From an uncultured Prochlorococcus sp. (GTDB lineage: Bacteria; Cyanobacteriota; Cyanobacteriia; PCC-6307; Cyanobiaceae), in NCBI GenBank assembly GCA_902536455.1, contig CACAXN010000009.1, positions 1 to 40,876 on the forward strand: a stretch of 40,876 nucleotides of DNA, written 5' to 3'. The first letter of the stretch is position 1; each line of letters starts with the position of its first letter. Shown here piece by piece: positions 22,748 to 29,357 of this stretch. The notes below the pieces were generated by a model. It was not told where the DNA came from. It searched no databases and worked only from the letters and a program-made list of their open reading frames with translations. Both the position numbers and the translations under genes were made by a program.

Positions 22748-23011
22748 TTATCCAACAAGTTCAATCGAATAGACGGTATCCTGACAATTATTTTTTTTAT
22801 CCCATTCTTTAGCAAAAGGCGATTCCATTTCTGCTCCTAATTTTTCTAAGTCAGTACAGTTCATTAATAAATGAGATTTATGGTCATTGACTTTAACAAA
22901 CTCATAATCAGTCACAAACTCTTTGCACATTTCTTCAAGAAATAATGTAGTTACATCATTTTTAAATTCTTCAAATGTACAGCTAAACGTAGAGATGATG
23001 AGAGTGTTCAT
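22748..23011 (-). CDS. Small alpha/beta protein (MNTLI.STF family), paralog
   Basis: 87 residues. Starts MNTLIISTFSCTFEEFKNDV; mid-region VNDHKSHLLMNCTDLEKL; ends EWDKKNNCQDTVYSIELVG. Same family as 17689-17949. A shared leader element precedes it. Function unknown; a dimeric alpha/beta fold is likely. The conserved DHKSHL could be part of a binding site. Confidence 0.7.
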   Translation of the reverse strand: MNTLIISTFSCTFEEFKNDVTTLFLEEMCKEFVTDYEFVKVNDHKSHLLMNCTDLEKLGAEMESPFAKEWDKKNNCQDTVYSIELVG

Positions 23012-23062
23012 TAATTAATAAGAGGAGCTAATTGCCCCTTATTTTAGATCAAATGTCAATCT
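23012..23062 (-). promoter_or_regulatory. Shared promoter-hairpin leader
   Basis: Minus strand: ATTGACATTTGATCTAAAAT, then AAGGGGC AATTA GCTCCTCTT. The upstream box is conserved; the hairpin differs in sequence from those with GAGGG but keeps the same place. Confidence 0.55.
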
Positions 23063-23071
23063 CATAATTAT

Positions 23072-23344
23072 TTATGAGTAGACTTTGGCAACTATTGGAC
23101 CAGCTTCTTCATCGGTAAATACAGGTGTAGTTTCCCAATTTAGAAATTCACCCCATTCAGCAGCATGTTGATATATTGCTTTTGGATCATCAGTCTTTAA
23201 AACTATCCAGCCCTCCAGAGAACCGGGTGCGTGATATCTTCCAATCATCTCAACTCCAGGATAATCTCCCCCACCACCAAGAAATTTTTCTGCACCTTTT
23301 TGATGATATCCGGCCTTAAATGACCAATGCTGAACATAAAGCAT
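23072..23344 (-). CDS. DUF3303-like small protein
   Basis: 90 residues. MLYVQHWSFKAGYHQKGAEK, GWIVLKTDDPKAIYQHAAEW and TPVFTDEEAGPIVAKVY match the picocyanobacterial DUF3303 pattern: a single alpha/beta domain with conserved W and a TPV..D.E end. A related 103-residue protein is at 32392. Role unknown. A degraded leader (TTGATCTGCAATAAGGG) lies about 75 bases upstream on the same strand. Confidence 0.72.
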   Translation of the reverse strand: MLYVQHWSFKAGYHQKGAEKFLGGGGDYPGVEMIGRYHAPGSLEGWIVLKTDDPKAIYQHAAEWGEFLNWETTPVFTDEEAGPIVAKVYS

Positions 23345-23492
23345 TTTATTTTTTAATTTTTATTGGCTTTCTATTACTAGCAAAAAAAATAATTCCTGAA
23401 AATAAATATTTTTAATTGTCCCTTATTGCAGATCAACTTCCCAAAAACTATCAAATCTCAGACCTAGTTAACAGAGGATACTAGGTCATAGA

Positions 23493-23502
23493 GGGGGGCG
23501 CT
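23493..23502. repeat. Unit F right-end motif
   Basis: GGGGGGCGCT, matching GGGGCGCT at 22675 near the left end. Only single copies, so weaker than the other units. ACTAGGTCATAG lies just before, as at the right end of unit D. Confidence 0.4.
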
Positions 23503-23628
23503 AAATTCTATAAACATCTTGTATGATCTTCGAAGATATTGCAAAATGTTGTCTCAAACTCGTTCCACCATCTATAGTTACTCTAGGCTATAAATAAAGC
23601 CTCAAGGTTTTCTTAAAAATAACACCCA

Positions 23629-23672
23629 GTGCTTTGGGAGTACTAGGTCGCAGGTTAGAATCCTGTCGCCCC
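23629..23672 (+). repeat. tRNA-Pro fragment 5 (att-like)
   Basis: 42 of 44 bases match 10197-10240; changes are T in GAGTACTAGG and A in GTTAGAATCC. Confidence 0.88.
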
Positions 23673-23697
23673 GACTCTTAAACACCAAGTCGTGCTA

Positions 23698-23722
23698 TCG
23701 AGTCTCCCAACTCGCTTTTTTA
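23698..23722 (+). terminator. Terminator after tRNA-Pro fragment 5
   Basis: CGAGT CTCCCA ACTCG followed by CTTTTTT; same layout as after fragment 4. Confidence 0.65.
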
Positions 23723-23747
23723 TTGTTTACTGTCTCAAATTAAGAAA

Positions 23748-23767
23748 GGGGAGCTGTAGGGGGAGCT
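23748..23767. repeat. Region G left iteron pair
   Basis: GGGGAGCT at 23748 and 23760, period 12. Confidence 0.6.
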
Positions 23768-23949
23768 CATGTGAAGTACTTTAATCTAAATTGTGCCTTG
23801 AAATAGATCCGGAAGATACTTGTTTTCTTCCACCCCTGATCCAGTAGTTGTTTATATTCCTTCCTAGCTGCTTCGATAGTTTCAACTCTGCTTCCCTTCA
23901 TAACTGGTTTACTACTTCTCTTATAAACACACCCATAGGAAATCATCAT
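23767..23949 (-). CDS. Small protein (GCVYKRS..PVMKGSRVE family)
   Basis: 60 residues: MMISYGCVYKRSSKPVMKGS, then RVETIEAARKEYKQLLDQGW and a basic tail. The helix followed by L.QGWK recalls the C-terminus of DUF1651 proteins (AR..Y..L..GW). A frameshifted relative is at 33080, and the upstream DNA is also related, so this is a real gene family. The second Met (23946) may be the start. Function unknown. Confidence 0.65.
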   Translation of the reverse strand: MMISYGCVYKRSSKPVMKGSRVETIEAARKEYKQLLDQGWKKTSIFRIYFKAQFRLKYFT

Positions 23950-24048
23950 TGTATCAATACTAGGACTAGGCTTCGATACATCTTCAAATGGTTCAAATAC
24001 TTGTATCCTCGATCTATATTTATTGATTAAGAGTAAATTTTTCCATTA

Positions 24049-24162
24049 CTACTTATATGTATTGAGTAATGCTATGTAAATTCCCAACAATATCAATATT
24101 GACATGCCTACACCGATAACTTCATTTGGTTGATTATTCCAAAGCTCCTGAAAATATCCCAT
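24049..24162 (-). CDS. Single-span membrane peptide (LWNNQP family), copy 1
   Basis: 37 residues: MGYFQELWNNQPNEVIGVGM, then a span ending IYIALLNTYK. A paralog at 25623-25736 has the same length and the same LWNNQP and LLGIYI positions. Conservation at protein level between two diverged DNA copies supports both as genes. Possibly a small accessory subunit of a membrane complex. Confidence 0.65.
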   Translation of the reverse strand: MGYFQELWNNQPNEVIGVGMSILILLGIYIALLNTYK

Positions 24163-24204
24163 AAAAAATTCACTCTATAGTTAAGAATACTAAAGAAAAT
24201 AATT

Positions 24205-24327
24205 ATGGAAAGAATAGAAAAGTTTTACGAAGAAATTGGAAAGATAATAAAAGATTTAGCTTTCACTTATGTGGACAAACAAGGTGAGCTCTGGGATGAT
24301 AGAAAAAAAGAATGGGAGAAAATTTGA
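24205..24327 (+). CDS. Small charged protein (40 aa)
   Basis: MERIEKFYEEIGKIIKDLAF TYVDKQGELWDDRKKEWEKI. Helical and charged, no span. Its last 16 bases overlap the next gene in another frame, suggesting coupled translation. Unknown function. Confidence 0.5.
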   Translation: MERIEKFYEEIGKIIKDLAFTYVDKQGELWDDRKKEWEKI

Positions 24328-24506
24328 TTACTAAATTGGATGAAACTTCTTGGCAGAAAGAGTTCTTGGAGATGAAGTCACATTCAACCTCAGATATAAG
24401 ACTTCTAATGCAAGGTGCAAAAGGATTCAGAGAGGCTTGGCACTTAGGTTCTCTGCATGAAGAATACAAAATCATGAAACGTCGAGAGCACCAACAACAG
24501 CAGTAA
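24312..24506 (+). CDS. Small hydrophilic protein (64 aa)
   Basis: MGENLITKLDETSWQKEFLE MKSHSTSDIRLLMQGAKGFR, then EAWHLGSLHEEYKIM and a Gln-rich end. Starts inside the previous gene. The opposite strand also has a long open frame (24263-24475), but it lacks protein-like composition. Unknown function. Confidence 0.55.
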   Translation: MGENLITKLDETSWQKEFLEMKSHSTSDIRLLMQGAKGFREAWHLGSLHEEYKIMKRREHQQQQ

Positions 24507-24582
24507 CTAAATAACGAATACCAAAATACAAAAAGCCAAATTAAGTATCAAACTTAAGGTTTTAGAAGTAAATTTCATAAAC

Positions 24583-24773
24583 AAAAAAAGGGCGACAGAT
24601 TCGCCCTAAATAAAAAAGCTTGATAATCCCCATCACCCAGCTTTTAAAGATCCTAGCACTATATATGGTGTTTGTAAGTATTAAAAAATACCTATCGATG
24701 GGGTTGTTTGTTCCTTTTTAATTTGTCATGATAGGAATCCCCATCATCCAGGCTCGCAAGGGTCTTTTTTTTT
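24583..24773. ncRNA. Candidate non-coding RNA element, copy 1
   Basis: A 190-base element flanked by outward-facing hairpin-T terminators: GGGCG ACAGAT TCGCCC with an A-run on the left, and GGCTC GCAA GGGTC with nine T on the right. Inside are two copies of TCCCCATCA(C/T)CCAG on this strand and a central TTTGTAAGTATT..AATACCTAT block. The reverse complement matches 32804-32997 with high similarity. No ORF of note. The transcribed strand is unknown; either end could be the 3' end. Confidence 0.6.
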
Positions 24774-24884
24774 GCCTTTAAAAACGATTCAAAAAGCAAC
24801 ATATACATATAACAGTCTCTCTAGATACACAAAAAATCCATCACAAAGTATTAGGATAGTTCCATTAAAGATAAGGTATTCAAT

Positions 24885-25139
24885 ATGTCTCTAAAGAATC
24901 AAACTAATGATATTTATCCATGGGATTATCAAATAGGAGATGATAATTTCCAATATGAGCCTTGGATTCTAGAAAAAGGGAAAGAATTTGTGTCTATTGA
25001 GAAAAATATAGATAACAAAGGTTTTTTTTATTTACAAAAGAATAAGGAGAAACGTCTTTCTCTTAACTCTTTACAAATAAAATCAACTTATAATCAATTG
25101 ATGAATTATGGTTATAAGTTACGAATAAGCAATCTCTAA
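24885..25139 (+). CDS. Hypothetical protein (84 aa)
   Basis: MSLKNQTNDIYPWDYQIGDD NFQYEPWILEKGKEFVSIEK, then a Lys/Asn/Leu-rich second half (LQIKSTYNQLMNYGYKLRI). The end pattern (L..YGYKL) is faintly like the end of DUF1651 proteins. Cytosolic, aromatic-rich N-terminus. Unknown function. Confidence 0.55.
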   Translation: MSLKNQTNDIYPWDYQIGDDNFQYEPWILEKGKEFVSIEKNIDNKGFFYLQKNKEKRLSLNSLQIKSTYNQLMNYGYKLRISNL

Positions 25140-25303
25140 TTTTCTTTTGATTTATAGTAATAATCTTCAGAATCGCGAAGTAATAATAACTAATTATTTC
25201 TATTAAATTTATTGAATTTTTTAGGATATAAGCATTCCTTACATCTATAAATAGAGTTGGTTGCTATCCTTATTGGCAGATGGTTATCAAATATTGATAT
25301 TTA

Positions 25304-25621
25304 ATGTTGCGACTTCTCCCTATACCTTTCTTCATTTGCGTCTATCTATTCTCTTACTGGAGTTGTAGAAAAAATATTACTGCTAGTGATAAGCAACTAA
25401 AACCATGTATTGATTGGGCATATTTAAAAAATTTACCTCTTCCTCCCAAACCTTCATTCGTCGAGTTTTATATTGTTTATGTTTCTTCTTTTTTTAAATT
25501 TCCCTTTGGGATAATTATTCAACAACTACCTTTCTCAAAGAAAGTAAGATACTACGAAAGAGAAATGAAATTAATATTTGATAAATGGAATCTAGAAAAA
25601 ATTAAAAAAATAATTAACTAA
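25304..25621 (+). CDS. Membrane-anchored hypothetical protein (105 aa)
   Basis: An N-terminal hydrophobic segment (LLPIPFFICVYLFSYW) is followed by a CIDWAYLKNLPLPPKPSF segment, a second weakly hydrophobic stretch (FPFGIIIQQLPF) and a basic helical end. Its stop abuts the convergent 37-residue gene. Not recognised. Confidence 0.55.
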   Translation: MLRLLPIPFFICVYLFSYWSCRKNITASDKQLKPCIDWAYLKNLPLPPKPSFVEFYIVYVSSFFKFPFGIIIQQLPFSKKVRYYEREMKLIFDKWNLEKIKKIIN

Positions 25622-25622
25622 T

Positions 25623-25736
25623 TTATTGATATGTTTGGAGAAAAGATATATAAATTCCTAATAATAGAAATATTGCTACACCTATTCCCATAAATGTAGT
25701 TGGTTGATTATTCCAAAGATTAGTTAAAAATTCCAT
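25623..25736 (-). CDS. Single-span membrane peptide (LWNNQP family), copy 2
   Basis: 37 residues: MEFLTNLWNNQPTTFMGIGV, then AIFLLLGIYISFLQTYQ. Paralog of 24049-24162. It starts 8 bases after the stop of the 41-residue gene upstream, so the two form an operon. Confidence 0.65.
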   Translation of the reverse strand: MEFLTNLWNNQPTTFMGIGVAIFLLLGIYISFLQTYQ

Positions 25737-25744
25737 TGAGAAGT

Positions 25745-25870
25745 TTAAACTTTTTTAGCCCTATTAGCTCTATTCGTTAATTTGCTCAAAATATTATTTT
25801 TAATTGATAAATCAGAAATATAATAAAGAGCTAAAAACAAAATTACCTTTGCAAAAAATGAGATTTGCAT
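25745..25870 (-). CDS. Small membrane protein (41 aa)
   Basis: MQISFFAKVILFLALYYISD then LSIKNNILSKLTNRANRAKK V. One span and a basic tail. First gene of the operon with the LWNNQP peptide. Unknown function. Confidence 0.5.
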   Translation of the reverse strand: MQISFFAKVILFLALYYISDLSIKNNILSKLTNRANRAKKV

Positions 25871-25954
25871 AATAAAAATTAACTCTAAACTTATAAAAGC
25901 AAAATTAATTAAATTTGCCAATTTTTAGAAGACCTTATAGGAGGTATTTTTAAT

Positions 25955-25990
25955 ATTTAACACTCGATTTAAAATAAGGGGTAAAGAGTC
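25955..25990 (+). promoter_or_regulatory. Degenerate shared leader
   Basis: AACACTCGATTTAAAATAAG GGGTAAAGAG resembles the conserved box and hairpin start seen before other small genes, but no ORF starts just downstream. Confidence 0.3.
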
Positions 25991-26138
25991 CAATTCTGTT
26001 TAACGGTGATTTTCTTGCTTTTTTCTTATATCTTCGTAAGTATGAGTATATAGGCTCTAATTTGCTTTAGAGAAGTCTATTACTGGCTTATTTTGGCTTA
26101 TTTTCCTCTAAAAAACTTTCACATGGGGGTTGAAGATT

Positions 26139-26252
26139 ATGGAAATTCCAGACGAAATTATGAAAGAAATTAGAGAAAGCGGATACGATCAAGAGCTCGT
26201 ATATACCTACATAAGAGAGCTATTAGACAGCGACAAAGAATATGATGTTTAA
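26139..26252 (+). CDS. Small acidic protein (37 aa), short paralog of the 17230 gene
   Basis: MEIPDEIMKEIRESGYDQEL VYTYIRELLDSDKEYDV. The first 31 residues match the 93-residue protein at 17230-17511, and about 100 bases upstream (TTCGTAAGTATG.GTATATAGG, then CTTTCACATGGGGGTTGAAG) are also shared, with a ~50-base insertion here. GGGGG gives a ribosome site. Lacks the duplicated ELIDNYLLDK part. Overlaps the next ORF by 8 bases. Confidence 0.65.
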   Translation: MEIPDEIMKEIRESGYDQELVYTYIRELLDSDKEYDV

Positions 26253-26379
26253 CTTTCCAATTTTTGTAAAAGGTTTATTAATGCCTTTAACAGTTCTATG
26301 TGTATTTGTTGTTCATAAGAGATCGAAGAGAAAGAAAATAAAGTTTCATGCACCTTCAACTTATCAACTACCTAGTTAG
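26245..26379 (+). CDS. Small membrane protein (FHAP.T.QLPS family), copy 1
   Basis: 44 residues: MFNFPIFVKGLLMPLTVLCV, then FVVHKRSKRKKIKFHAPSTY QLPS. One span, a basic stretch and a distinctive end. A paralog with the same end is at 33642-33758. Starts within the previous gene. Confidence 0.6.
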   Translation: MFNFPIFVKGLLMPLTVLCVFVVHKRSKRKKIKFHAPSTYQLPS

Positions 26380-26517
26380 GTGGAAGAAAAAGGTTTTAAT
26401 GTAACTCAGGGCTTAGCTTTACTACTTTTGAAGCCTTTAGATTTACCTGCGAACCTAGTTCTTAAATTAATTATTTTTATAACAGACCCCAAAAACAATA
26501 TTGGGTATTAAACAAGA

Positions 26518-26551
26518 AACCCTTCCAGAAATTCCAACTACTGAAAGGGTT
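26518..26551. terminator. Hairpin, possible terminator
   Basis: AACCCTT and AAAGGGTT form a stem around 19 bases; followed by ATTAAATT, which is only weakly T-rich. Confidence 0.45.
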
Positions 26552-26652
26552 ATTAAATTGACTCGCAAACTATATTGAATCAATCTATGTCTTGCAGCAA
26601 ACGTAGAGTGTGCCGACGAGGTTTGGCCTCAATTAACATATAGCAAAAATTT

Positions 26653-26868
26653 TTAAACTCCGGCTACTTTTCTTTCCGCTTGTCGTTTTTTTAGAATTGA
26701 ATAAGCTTGTGAAGCCCATTTTCGAGAAATATCAAATTCAGCATCTAACTTCTCTCTTAGTAATTTGCCAATTCTAAAAACTTCTACGAAGGCTAGATAA
26801 ATTATTACCAGCAGCTTAGTTATGATTACTGCAAAGGCTACTATCTTTTCAATTCTTTGATCTTGCAT
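26653..26868 (-). CDS. Small membrane protein (71 aa)
   Basis: MQDQRIEKIVAFAVIITKLL is followed by VIIYLAFVEVFRIGKLLREK, one long span, then an amphipathic helical tail (WASQAYSILKKRQAERKVAG). Unknown; topology suggests a membrane-anchored helix. Confidence 0.55.
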   Translation of the reverse strand: MQDQRIEKIVAFAVIITKLLVIIYLAFVEVFRIGKLLREKLDAEFDISRKWASQAYSILKKRQAERKVAGV

Positions 26869-26961
26869 TTGAACTTATCCAATTCAACTAAAATTATCAG
26901 TTGTAAGAAATTATGCAAATGTTTTTTCAAATTAAAATAACTTATAAATATATTTTTAATA

Positions 26962-27006
26962 ATTTACAGTCGATCTAAACTTGGAGGGATAAAACCCTTT
27001 TTTTTA
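26962..27006 (+). promoter_or_regulatory. Shared promoter-hairpin leader
   Basis: TTTACAGTCGATCTAAACTT, then GGAGGGATAAAACCC and eight T running into the ATG. It is the plus-strand example of the leader before the SnoaL-like gene. Confidence 0.6.
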
Positions 27007-27395
27007 TGACAGATAGAGAAACAATTGAATCGATGTTGTACGAGTTAGCAACACCTCAGAATATGGGCTCATTTTTTGTAAATAATGCCACTTCAGATTT
27101 TTTACTCATCAGGCCAAGTGGGAACCCAATAAGTGCAAAGGGATTCGAGGAAATGATGAGTTCTGGAGATTTTGTTCAGGAGAAAGCAGAAATTACAAAA
27201 ATTCATAAGTTTGAATTTCTTTCTAACGATGTAGCAATGTGTGTTTTTACGCTTGGGGCAAAATTCTCTTACAAAGGAACTCCTAATGATGATTTGCCAA
27301 CTATAACTTCTATCTTTAAAAAGATTAATGGGATTTAGAAAATCCATTGGATGCAAAGATCATCAGGAGATTCAGATTTGTCTTTATGGGATTAG
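27006..27395 (+). pseudogene. SnoaL/DUF4440-like protein with in-frame amber stop
   Basis: The first 110 residues (MTDRETIESMLYELATPQNM ... SIFKKINGI) have the layout of a SnoaL/NTF2-like fold. A TAG at 27336-27338 interrupts the usual end. The frame then stays open for KIHWMQRSSGDSDLSLWD before TAG at 27393. The pattern FKK.NG.WKIHWMQRSS is typical of this fold's last strands, so the TAG most likely replaced a Trp (TGG). Either a recent nonsense mutation or a shortened protein of 110 residues. A shared leader precedes it. Confidence 0.65.
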
Positions 27396-27507
27396 CAAGT
27401 AATTAATAGTCAGAATATTTATGGAATAGCAATTACTTATACGGTTGCTAGTTTGTTATTACAAATTGGTTTTACTTATTTAACCTTCAAAATAACTTCT
27501 AAACAAT

Positions 27508-27525
27508 AAAACGCTTACTACTTAA
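27508..27525 (+). repeat. Inverted partial copy of the KRLLLAP word
   Basis: TAAAACGCTTACTACTTAA, the reverse orientation of the 19-base word found at 16701, 17668 and 22727. No start codon here. Confidence 0.4.
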
Positions 27526-27530
27526 ACTAC

Positions 27531-27678
27531 ATTCCATCTCTCAAATTTTTATTGATTAATATAGATCAATTTCTTGTATAAAATGCTAGTTAAATTTTTT
27601 TAACAAATGTTTTGCAGACAAAATACGGAAAATGTTACTTTATTTGTCACGATAAACTTCGCACAACTAAGCAAAAAA
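27531..27678. repeat. Unit right-end segment shared with 22444-22594
   Basis: Same order of blocks as in unit E: ATTCCATCTCTCAAATTTTT, TAGATCAAT, TTGTATAAAATGCTA, iterons, TTTATTTGTCA, AAACTTCGCA. Confidence 0.75.
27613..27634. repeat. Region G right iteron pair (E-type)
   Basis: TGCAGACAAAA at 27613 and a decayed TACGGAAAATG at 27624, period 11. Confidence 0.6.
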
Positions 27679-27723
27679 AAATAGTAATAGCTTGAAAACC
27701 TAGTGCTGAAATTGATCTGTTAA

Positions 27724-27767
27724 GTGCTATGTAAACATTAGGTCACAGGTTAGAATCCTGTCGCCCC
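27724..27767 (+). repeat. tRNA-Pro fragment 6 (att-like, decayed)
   Basis: About 35 of 44 bases match 10197-10240. The anticodon arm is destroyed (GTGCTATGTAAACATTAGG); the T-arm and acceptor part (CAGGTT.GAATCCTGTCGCCCC) remain. Confidence 0.8.
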
Positions 27768-27899
27768 GATTGGGTTCACATAAAATCTGGAATAAGCTGA
27801 GCCAGCTTGATGCAAATTTTGCTATACCTTGTGATACTTTATTACTGCCTAATATACCTCTCTATAAGATGAAATAGCTGTTATGTATAGTAGTTATTT

Positions 27900-28127
27900 T
27901 TAAGGATAAAAGTCCACTTTCCAACGCATCACGCAATAACTTAGAGGGTTATATCCATAGCAATTCCAGAGCTTGAATATTTTTACAAAGAAATTGTGAA
28001 TACTAGCATCATTAAAAAATGCCCAACAAAAATAAATAGCAAATGCAGTTACACCAAACGCAGCATATTGAAGCCAATGCTTTCCAGACTTATCTAAACC
28101 ATTTTTATCAAAATTAGAATTACTCAT
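27900..28127 (-). CDS. Small membrane protein downstream of hli
   Basis: 75 residues: polar start, then a span (YAAFGVTAFAIYFCWAFF) and an aromatic-rich end. Its ATG is adjacent to the stop of the hli gene, so the two are cotranscribed. A helper of the Hli protein is possible but not shown. Confidence 0.6.
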   Translation of the reverse strand: MSNSNFDKNGLDKSGKHWLQYAAFGVTAFAIYFCWAFFNDASIHNFFVKIFKLWNCYGYNPLSYCVMRWKVDFYP

Positions 28128-28382
28128 TTAAAGGATTGGATATGCTATCCATCCAAATAAGGTGTAATTAATAATGACAGCCATAAAGCCTATCATTGCC
28201 AGCCTTCCGTTTGTTCTTTCCGCAATAAACCAGTAGCTATTTGGCCACTCGAATTTAGAAGTATTAGATATTCGATCCTCTAAAAGTGGGGTCTCTTTAG
28301 GAGAATTGTCCTGATCCAGATAATAATTACTGTCTGGATAATAGCTTTCGCTTCGAATATTGTCTTCTTTTTTTTCAATCAT
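28128..28382 (-). CDS. High-light-inducible protein (Hli), long form
   Basis: 84 residues. The last 32 hold the chlorophyll-binding helix AERTNGRLAMIGFMAVIINY with the E, N-G-R and M-I-G-F residues, then TLFGWIAYPIL. A 50-residue acidic N-terminus precedes it. It protects photosystems under high light or stress. Located just outside tRNA-Pro fragment 6. Leads the operon with the small membrane protein. Confidence 0.92.
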   Translation of the reverse strand: MIEKKEDNIRSESYYPDSNYYLDQDNSPKETPLLEDRISNTSKFEWPNSYWFIAERTNGRLAMIGFMAVIINYTLFGWIAYPIL

Positions 28383-28469
28383 TTTTTAAGAGATTTAAGT
28401 TTTTTATATCTTAAAACTAAAAAGGCTAAATAGGGTAAAAGGTCTTTTAGATGAAGATAGTTAAGGCAA

Positions 28470-29204
28470 ATGATTCTTATTTATAATCAAGAGATAAGCC
28501 TATTAAATCTTAGAATGGCCAACAAAAATGAAAGTCTGGAATCAATAAGTATTGTTTGTGCCTGCATGAACCGATCCAAACCTCTTAAGGCTTGCATAGG
28601 TTCTTGGTTATTAGACAATCGTATTAATGAAATTCTAATTATCGACTGGAGTTCATCAATTAAATTAAAGCTTGACAACCTAGATCCTCGAATACGCATA
28701 GTGAGAGTAGATGGTGAGAAGTATTTCAACTTGGGTAAGGCTTATAACTTGGGTTTTAAGCTGGCAAAATCTAAGAAAATTATGAAGATGGATACAGATT
28801 ATTTTATTAATCCTTATTACGACTTGATTGGCAAGTTACCACTTCCAAAGTCTAATTTTTATACAGGGAATTGGATGCTTCATAAGTTTGATGGAGATAT
28901 GGGTTTTTTTCGATATACAAACGGTTGGCTTTACATAGATAAGGAAGATTTCCTAAGCGTTGGTGGTTATCGTGAAGACTTGAAAGGTTATGGTTTTGAT
29001 GACTCAGATTTATATCAAAGGCTCATAAAAAGTGGGATTACAAGAGCAACTCTAAATCTCAATTCGATACCATTGATCTTTCATGTGCCTCATAACACAA
29101 AGGTTAGAGTCGAGAATTATGAAAATAAAAATATTATTGAAACGGAGCGATACAATCGAAATCTTTGCTTAAATTCTAATAATCAATCCAAAGTTGATCA
29201 TTAA
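28470..29204 (+). CDS. Family 2-type glycosyltransferase
   Basis: 244 residues (229 if the inner ATG at 28515, MANKNES, is used). ISIVCACMNRSKPLKACIGS is the first nucleotide-binding strand, IIDWSSS the following loop, and MKMDTDYFI the DxD metal/nucleotide-sugar motif. Later GGYREDLKGYGFDDSDLYQR matches the acceptor-side ED..D..R region of the galactosyltransferase-type C-terminal domain. No span or signal peptide. It transfers a sugar, probably in cell-surface glycan synthesis; donor and acceptor are unknown. Confidence 0.85.
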   Translation: MILIYNQEISLLNLRMANKNESLESISIVCACMNRSKPLKACIGSWLLDNRINEILIIDWSSSIKLKLDNLDPRIRIVRVDGEKYFNLGKAYNLGFKLAKSKKIMKMDTDYFINPYYDLIGKLPLPKSNFYTGNWMLHKFDGDMGFFRYTNGWLYIDKEDFLSVGGYREDLKGYGFDDSDLYQRLIKSGITRATLNLNSIPLIFHVPHNTKVRVENYENKNIIETERYNRNLCLNSNNQSKVDH

Positions 29205-29357
29205 TTGCTTTAATAGATATTTTTTTCCAAACCAGGTCCTTACATAGAATCTCAAGACTCTTTTTTAAAATAGTAATTATAACTTAATCAGTTTTCCTCA
29301 AAATCTGCAAAAAAAACAATCTCAAATTTAAAAATTAGCAAATAGATGAAATATAGA

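Larger units (their letters stand above)
22601..23672. mobile_element. Integrated unit F (two small proteins)
   Basis: Right end at tRNA-Pro fragment 5. The left junction lacks a recognisable tRNA fragment but keeps the CCAAGTC-terminator flank. GGGGCGCT occurs near both ends (22675 and 23495), once each. Left edge approximate. Confidence 0.5.
23673..27767. mobile_element. Integrated region G (tiny genes, RNA-like element)
   Basis: Between tRNA-Pro fragments 5 and 6. The left iterons (GGGGAGCT, 23748) do not match the right ones (TGCAGACAAAA, 27613, the E-type), so this stretch is probably a composite of two or more old units. About eleven small genes, none a recombinase. Confidence 0.5.

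Noticed and set aside
23848-24030. 60-residue plus-strand ORF
   Set aside because: Antisense to the 23767 gene, which has a recognisable paralog at 33080.
24263-24475. 70-residue minus-strand ORF
   Set aside because: Opposes two overlapping plus-strand ORFs with more protein-like composition; rejected with moderate confidence.
27102-27356. 84-residue minus-strand ORF
   Set aside because: Antisense to the SnoaL-like gene, which has a leader and a fold-like pattern.
28487-28729. 80-residue minus-strand ORF
   Set aside because: Antisense to the glycosyltransferase.
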